Source of the DNA: Tupaia tana | Lineage: Eukaryota > Chordata > Mammalia > Scandentia > Tupaiidae | Reading direction: 5' to 3' | Assembly: GCA_026018925.1 (NCBI GenBank) | Contig: JAKSZU010000002.1 | Span: 90,733,475 to 90,797,474, forward strand | DNA length: 64,000 bases | Shown: one piece after another, positions 62,341 through 64,000 of the stretch | Layout: each line of letters opens with the position of its first letter | Position numbering within the stretch: position 1 is the first letter of the stretch | The notes under the pieces: model-generated | Database searches by the model: none | The model's input: only the letters and a program-made list of their open reading frames with translations | What the model was told of the DNA's origin: nothing | Made by a program: the position numbers and the translations under genes

Positions 62341-64000
62341 ACATTCCTGCTCTTCTCTTTCATGTTCATGTCATCATAGTTATTTTCTACCTGCTATCTC
62401 ATTGCCACCTAGGTTCACCCTAACATAGCCTTGCTCCCTGATGCTTGTTTCACTTCTAACTTCTAGAAGGAAAAACCTTAAGTGCCCTAAGAAATCATAA
62501 TAACCGAGCCAGGATTGACTCCTAAAACAGCCTGAGCAAAAAGCTAGTCACAGATGGTCTGGTTTGCACTGATGTGCTATCTCAATCAGATTTTATTTTT
62601 CTCAAAATGTGAACTCTTTTGTACAGAAACTTCTATAGTCAAGAGAGCTTGGTTGCAGAGAAGTATAGGAAACATGGAACTTAGACTGGACATTTTGGAT
62701 GCTAAGAAATGCTGACGAGGAAGCAAGCCTGCAGAGAGAAGAGAATGGAAGGGGCATATGGAGAGAATGGAGAGGAGAGGCCCCATGGCCACTGAAGAAT
62801 TGAGTTCTATTCCTGGGGGGCATTCTAGACCTTAGAAGGTGGGAGTCTATTTTCTTCAACAATTGCAGATATTAGATATTACTTCTCCAAGTCCTTGTAA
62901 GTCTCCTCTGTAGCTGAGCTAGCTTCAGTGGGTTTCTATTTCTTAGCAATGCAGTGAGCTGCCATGGACACATCCACTCATTGTTAGCTTACGTGATGCT
63001 GGTGGGGTTGTTGAGACAGTGAGTTGGATCTGGCCAGCTTTATGCCAACTCTGCTACTGGGAGCCTGCTAAGGCTGCTTTCCTGTGCCACTATGGCTTAT
63101 CTTATTTCTTGTATTCATGGACTTTCTTCTTGGTCATAAAATTGCTATAACTTGGAATGGATCTTCTTTCCCTCATCAGCAGATGTCTTCTATCCTTTGC
63201 CACCAAGTGTCATAGCCATTTTATTGTTAGTCACTTTATTGTCATAGTTCATTGTCCCTTCTCTTCATTGATTCTCTCATGTCACACAACTTTTTATATC
63301 ACACAAGTATAAAACAAAATAATAAGAACAAATAAAGAATTAAGCCTTTAAGCTAGCATTTTACGCAGATTAAATTTAAGCTTGGGGCTTCCAGTCTTAA
63401 CCTTGCCCAATCTGAGCTAGGGCATGTCTTTCCCAGGGGCTTTTGCCTGATAGTGATGCCACTGGGCCCAGCCTACACTGAGTGAAAAAGACAAGGCTGA
63501 TTTGAAACTCATTGATTTGCCTATGGAGTCTGATAAAGGGAATCTTAAATGATCTCCCAGAACAGTCAAAAAATCACCTAAATTCCTCTGATTCTTAGTG
63601 TGAACCAATTCTTTCTCAATTTTTTTAAATAGTTATCGTAATTTATGATCTACATATAATCATTATGCCTTTGTGTAGTACAGAATGGTCTGTAAAAGCA
63701 TGTATACAGTGTACAATAAGCAAATCGAGGATATAAACATATTTACCACCTTCGATGTTTAACAAAGTATATTATGTTGTGAACATTCAAAACCTACTCC
63801 ACTAGTTATTCTGGAAATACGTGCTGAATTGTCTATAATGTTCTTTACTGTGATATACAGTTCTAAAGAAAAACAAACTGATTAAAAATCAGACAACAGA
63901 AAGGCTCATAAATTAATGAGGATGAATTAAAAAAAAATGATAATCTTAACATAGCCAATGAAAGAATTTGGAATGTCCATGTAGTGGGCTGTGGGAGATA
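62341..64000. other. Unassigned sequence free of tRNA-derived SINEs
   Basis: No SINE, LTR or gene recognised up to the window end. Frames of 60-90 codons are unremarkable. Confidence 0.45.

Overview
The window is nuclear DNA of a placental mammal with no intact protein-coding gene that I can support. It is an intergenic or intronic tract packed with retroposons. The assignment rests on ancient mammalian repeats (MIR and L2 remnants), MLT1/MaLR-type and other LTRs, LINE-1 3' ends, and a very abundant tRNA-derived SINE. Fragments resembling 7SL-derived SINEs (about 18.1, 18.95 and 47.6 kb) point to Euarchontoglires. The dominant SINE has perfect Pol III box A and box B motifs and a head unlike the common rodent, rabbit, carnivore, bat or horse SINEs I know. 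My best guess is a colugo (Dermoptera), whose tRNA-derived CYN SINEs are known. That is inference from memory, not a database match.

SINE nomenclature used below is mine. L-type: about 250-280 bp, with a tRNA-like head, a 'gaggagaatggaggagaagg' body, a pyrimidine-rich stretch, an end like 'gccctatagcaaaaacctct', and an A tail. S-type: about 130-170 bp, with the same kind of head joined directly to a TTTCTC-rich stretch and 'tctggtcaaatt', then an (AAAT)n tail. O-type: older, diverged long copies, often with 'cttgaaaaac' after the head. C-type: a different head, ending in 'catggaagaaataaataaat'. A fourth kind joins a tRNA-like head to a 7SL-like part. 'Plus' means the A tail lies at the higher coordinate.

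Layout: 0-5 kb, ancient repeats with a few SINEs. 5.5-5.8 kb, an MLT1 LTR. 6.5-12 kb, dense L-type SINEs, one splitting a mariner-like miniature element. 13.2-14.3 kb, a terminal-inverted-repeat element with SINE insertions and a minus-strand MaLR LTR. 16.3-17.1 kb, a 137-bp block repeated with one mismatch. 18-21 kb, a SINE cluster including four copies stacked at one target site. 21.8-22.5 kb, a plus-strand MaLR solo LTR with an exact 5-bp target duplication and a SINE inside. 24.16-24.9 kb, a processed pseudogene of IFT20 on the minus strand. 26.8-27.4 kb, a SINE inside a SINE. 28.0-28.75 kb, a retroviral-type LTR with a young SINE inside. 29-32.7 kb, more SINEs, a short GC-rich ORF of unknown origin and an L1 piece. 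34.5 kb, a second MLT1 remnant. 36.6 kb, L2. 41.4-42.2 kb, an LTR holding two stacked SINEs. 44.9 kb, a TTTC microsatellite. 49.7-53.4 kb, an old L1 interrupted by a younger 5'-truncated L1 with a 10-bp duplication and by several SINEs. 59.3-64 kb, a stretch free of the abundant SINEs.

The most informative signals are insertion histories. At four places two to four SINEs sit head-to-tail, each separated by a copy of the same target sequence. The local duplication at 16.3/17.0 kb carries a flanking target-site segment and so cannot be two independent insertions. I found no undescribed gene system and no CRISPR, operon or functional RNA gene. Nearly all short open frames here are frames of the SINE itself. 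Repeat family names come from visual comparison with remembered consensus sequences, so old or diverged copies have approximate ends.
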